Shown one piece after another: positions 60,705 through 64,000 of a stretch of 64,000 bases of DNA. Location of the stretch: assembly GCA_959347315.1 (NCBI GenBank), contig OY365814.1, positions 34,887,629 to 34,951,628 on the forward strand, written 5' to 3'. Position 1 is the first letter of the stretch. Each line of letters begins with the position of its first letter. The notes under the pieces are model-generated. The model ran no database searches. It saw nothing but the letters and a program-made list of their open reading frames with translations, and was not told the origin of the DNA. Origin of the DNA: Bimastos eiseni (Eukaryota; Annelida; Clitellata; Crassiclitellata; Lumbricidae). A program made the position numbers and the translations under genes.

Positions 60705-63700
60705 TGCACCAGTTGCCCAGTCTGTTGTCATGGAAACTGCAGATTCTAGGAACATTGCTCGATTTCTAACAACAGCCGCTAACGGACAATTGTGACGGAG
60801 ATGATGTTGATAACAATGTGCCTTTGATTTGATAGTTAATTAGCAATAAGATTGTTGCTGATTAACTCTCTCCGACCTTTCAATATGTTATGTGTTAGTA
60901 GGTGGGAGTTGTTTTAGAGCTTGCAGCCAAACATGCTGTGCTCAGTAACTGTGTTGGTGCTAATGTGAATGCGCTCACTGCTGTGTAAGTGTGATGTGGC
61001 TTGCAGTCATGGAATTGTCTGATTAGTGTGGCTTGAGACTGTAAGGCGTTAGGTTGCCATGAGTTCAGTTGCTAACCATTGTCAATATTTAACCTGATTA
61101 TGACAGAAAACTGCACCAATGCTTTATTGAATCTAACTTTATTATTGTTATTGACTTATATTCTGCAATTCTGAGCAAATGGATATCTGAAGGTTTGTGT
61201 GTATGTCACCCGTTTGTGTGTGACCCCTTTTTGACCTCTGTAGATGGCCGTCCTTCCCACCCAAGCCCCATTATGATTCAGCTGTTGTGTTTGTTACATG
61301 TGAAGACAATGCTCTTTCATACACACAACAGTTAGTCATTTAGGATTGTTTGAGGATTTGAGTTGCTATTAGATGCATGGCTATGCAACGTTTTGTGGTG
61401 AGTTCTGCAGATTTAGTGCCTTCTTTGTTTCTCTTCTGTGTTTATTGTTACTGGAGGTAATTGTAATTTGTAATCAGTTATTTATTTACATAGCACATCT
61501 TCAAGTGAAACTCATTCGAATTTTATTAGAAGAAAATTACGATTACATTCTTACTTTACCGTGAAGTACCTTATATTGCTACGACTGTCTTTTACTCCGC
61601 TATATGTGTGGTATAAATGTTGTTTTAAGAGGTGTTCTGTGAAATCTGCTTATGTACCGGGTGGTAATTTGAGGCTGCTTGACACCTTGTGAATATAGTG
61701 ACACATACAGCTGGCAGGAAAAGACTTTTTTCCTATGGGCAACATCTCTGAGAAACCGGATCTGATGGTTGTTGGAATGATTGATGGAAAGAAGTTTTCC
61801 CTGAGAATCACTCTCTGCTAGGAAACTATTCTTAATAGGGATGAACCGAAACTCGGCTCGGATATTCAACTCTACCGAGTATCGTAGTGCTAGGCATTTA
61901 TATGACTCGGACAAACTACGGGTCTGAGAGCATTAATAAAGTGCAAAAAGCTGATACTGTTACTAGTAGTACATGCTAGTTATTACTTCCTAGTGTAACC
62001 GGAGGCACTACTGAAAAATTCATAAAAATTGAGCAAACTGTCAAGCTAAAAGTCTAGAGAATGAGACTTTTTAAGTACTCTGAGTCAGTGCTATTCACTT
62101 GGTACTCGGCAGGAAATTGACGCTCGATTCATCCCTGATTCTTAAGTGAGCCTACCCTGCAAGTTGCTGTCTGCTGTTGTGCTTTCATGTTATTCTCAAG
62201 TGAGAGATGTGGAACATATCTTCTGGTGGTCAAAATGTTCAATCAGTTTGCTGGTCTCTGTCAACTCGTTTACATACTCCAGGTTTGTACACCATTTTCT
62301 TACGACGAAAAGGTTTTATATCCCAAAATCTCTAAGGCTGTCTTTTTGGTTAACATCCTGCACGGCAGTGGGTGTTGAATATTGACTTTGGTCATTATTC
62401 CTTTTTAAATGCATCCCTTTACTCATTATATAATCATTTGCCGGAAGTACATCATGACTTTTGTGTCAATGAGGAGTGAATGGATTAATGTCACTTTATC
62501 CATTCTCCAATTCTTCCATTCTGATGTATTCATTGACAACAGTTAGTTGTAGTGATCGGTTGTGGCAAGGTTTTTTCTAGAAAGTGCCATAGCATTTTGT
62601 GCCTTTTCCTCTGTGATGTCCAATGAAGTTTTTTTTAAATTACAGGTAGAATAGATCTGATACAAAACACATGTATCCTAAGTCATTCACAGATTATTAG
62701 TCTTATTTGAATACAAGTTTTCATCTGTGATTCTGTATAAAAATCGGTTTGCCGTTTGTTTTCTTAGAGTTTTAGTTCTTCTTTTGGTATAAGTTGATGC
62801 AAAATTTTTATATTGAACTTCAATAATTGAAGTGCTGTTTGCATGATATTGTTCAGTTATTCCAAAGCACCTGTTAGCTTTTGTTGCCTGGAAAACTGTC
62901 TGTGGAACATGCAAAGTATAAGTTTCAATGAGATTTTGATCAAAAGAACACTTTGATTGAGTTTTGATCAAAATAAAAACTTCTTATCAGGTTTTGATCA
63001 AAGAAAAACTTTGTAGTTTTCTTTATTTAATGTGTCTCGAAGTGGAAACAGTTTTCCCATCTCTGCAATATAAGATGTACAGCGTTGTCGTTATAGAAAC
63101 TGGTATCAATTTGTTTAGTGAGCCAAATCCCATGCTAGAAAACGAATGAACTTAAAGCATTTGTTATTAAACACTTATTCACAGCACCATTTATAATCGC
63201 ATGCAAAGATATCGAACTCCAATACAGAAGACTCCTAGTCTTACATACGCTTAATAATAATATTATTATTAAACACCTCTTAGTATGCCTCAATGAAACA
63301 CGAACGAACGAGAGGAAAGCTAAGTAAGAATCTGAATAAACGAACCGTAAATTAAGTCAATGATAACATGTATTGTGGTGTTACAAGCTTCAAGACCATA
63401 AATTATGGAGGAAGGCAGACGTCAGCAAATTGGTGGCCATCGATATTGTTAGAATAATGTACTACCAATAAAAAAATTTACGATTTTTATATCATGACAA
63501 TTTTCGCATAAAATGACTTTAAACTTATCGATTGTAACCCAGCAGAGATAGGACAATTTTGTTGTATTGCTCGTCAATAGACCAGCATGCATCAGCGACC
63601 TAGATTCCCAGTTTTGACGTCAGTAGTTCCTCTTCCTCTGTTAAAATCTTTGGAGATCAATGTACACGCTGGAACAAACAAATTGATTGGCTTATGTGAA

Positions 63701-64000
63701 ACTGACCTAGATAACTGTTAAACGATTGGTTGTTGAGCGGCATAGACGTTTGACATCTGAAATATCATGTTTGAAGTAGCCTTCGTTGAAGAATGATTAT
63801 TTTTTAGTTCCACGTCGATTTGTTATTGTTAACAGCATAATTCAGTTTCCTTATGTTTAACTAGTTGATTATTACATATTTCTTCATATTTTCGTTCTGG
63901 TTGCAAGAAAATGTCGATGTAGAGTTTTTTTCGGAACTTCTTGACGTTACCGCAAATGGTTAGGCCTATAGATCGTCTTTCCATGGATTAATAAAATTAT
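60705..64000. other. Downstream region, no gene seen
   Basis: 3' flank of the sushi gene with one clear MITE (61836-62137). Short open frames (61373-61564, 62146-62385, 62964-63149) have no recognisable domain or splice support. A triple TTTTGATCAAA motif occurs at 62935-63002. A gene whose exons are mostly outside the window cannot be excluded. Confidence 0.5.
61836..62137. mobile_element. hAT MITE family 1 with perfect 8-bp target duplication
   Basis: 302 bp from TAGGGATGAACCGAA to TTCATCCCTG. ATTCTTAA flanks it on both sides (61828-61835 and 62138-62145). Interior strings CTCGGACAAACTACGG and GTACTCGGCAGGAAATTGAC match the copies at 4863 and 59864. The intact target duplication makes this the most recent of the three. 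Confidence 0.92.

Overview
The window is nuclear DNA of an intron-rich animal. Genes are split by GT-AG (and some GC-AG) introns, exons are 50-640 bases long, the genome is AT-rich, and introns and spacers are packed with microsatellites, minisatellites, SINEs, MITEs and decayed LINEs. Gene content (syndapin, an SNX9/18/33 sorting nexin, an LRRC74-type LRR protein, a DEG/ENaC channel, a sushi-domain membrane protein) fits a marine invertebrate, possibly a deuterostome such as an echinoderm or hemichordate. I cannot fix the phylum. Nothing looks prokaryotic.

Layout: (1) 2564-12583, + strand: a complete PACSIN/syndapin gene of 9 coding exons (476 aa). (2) 16498-27278, + strand: a complete SNX9/18/33 gene with a five-codon first coding exon and 14 further exons (585 aa). 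(3) 27279-31271: tail-to-tail spacer with a perfect (CTGT)n array of about 660 bp. (4) 31272-42582, - strand: an LRRC74-like gene of 11 exons (490 aa), with a broken restriction-endonuclease-type non-LTR retrotransposon in its first intron and a Tc1/mariner relic in its second. (5) 46250-47812, - strand: an intronless DEG/ENaC channel (520 aa). (6) 51373-60704, + strand: a type I membrane protein with a signal peptide, seven sushi domains, one membrane segment and a cytoplasmic tail (8 exons, 792 aa). (7) 60705-64000: no gene seen.

All exon chains were assembled by eye from splice sites, reading-frame phase and family similarity. In each gene the exon lengths sum to a multiple of three. PACSIN and the sorting nexin lie in tandem. 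From family knowledge both bend membranes with a BAR-type domain and bind dynamin and WASP-family partners through an SH3 domain, so this is a physical pair of endocytosis genes. The LRR, channel and sushi genes have no obvious shared pathway.

The most unusual structure is in the sushi gene: an exon-intron junction has been amplified into about 70 tandem 20-bp units, each with a copy of the 5' splice site and no stop codon in any frame. Similar arrays start at or near splice junctions elsewhere in the window. Two tRNA-derived SINE families, two hAT MITEs with perfect 8-bp target duplications, a piggyBac-like insertion nested in a LINE, and a recurrent hairpin with a GCGCTATATAAA tail account for much of the rest.
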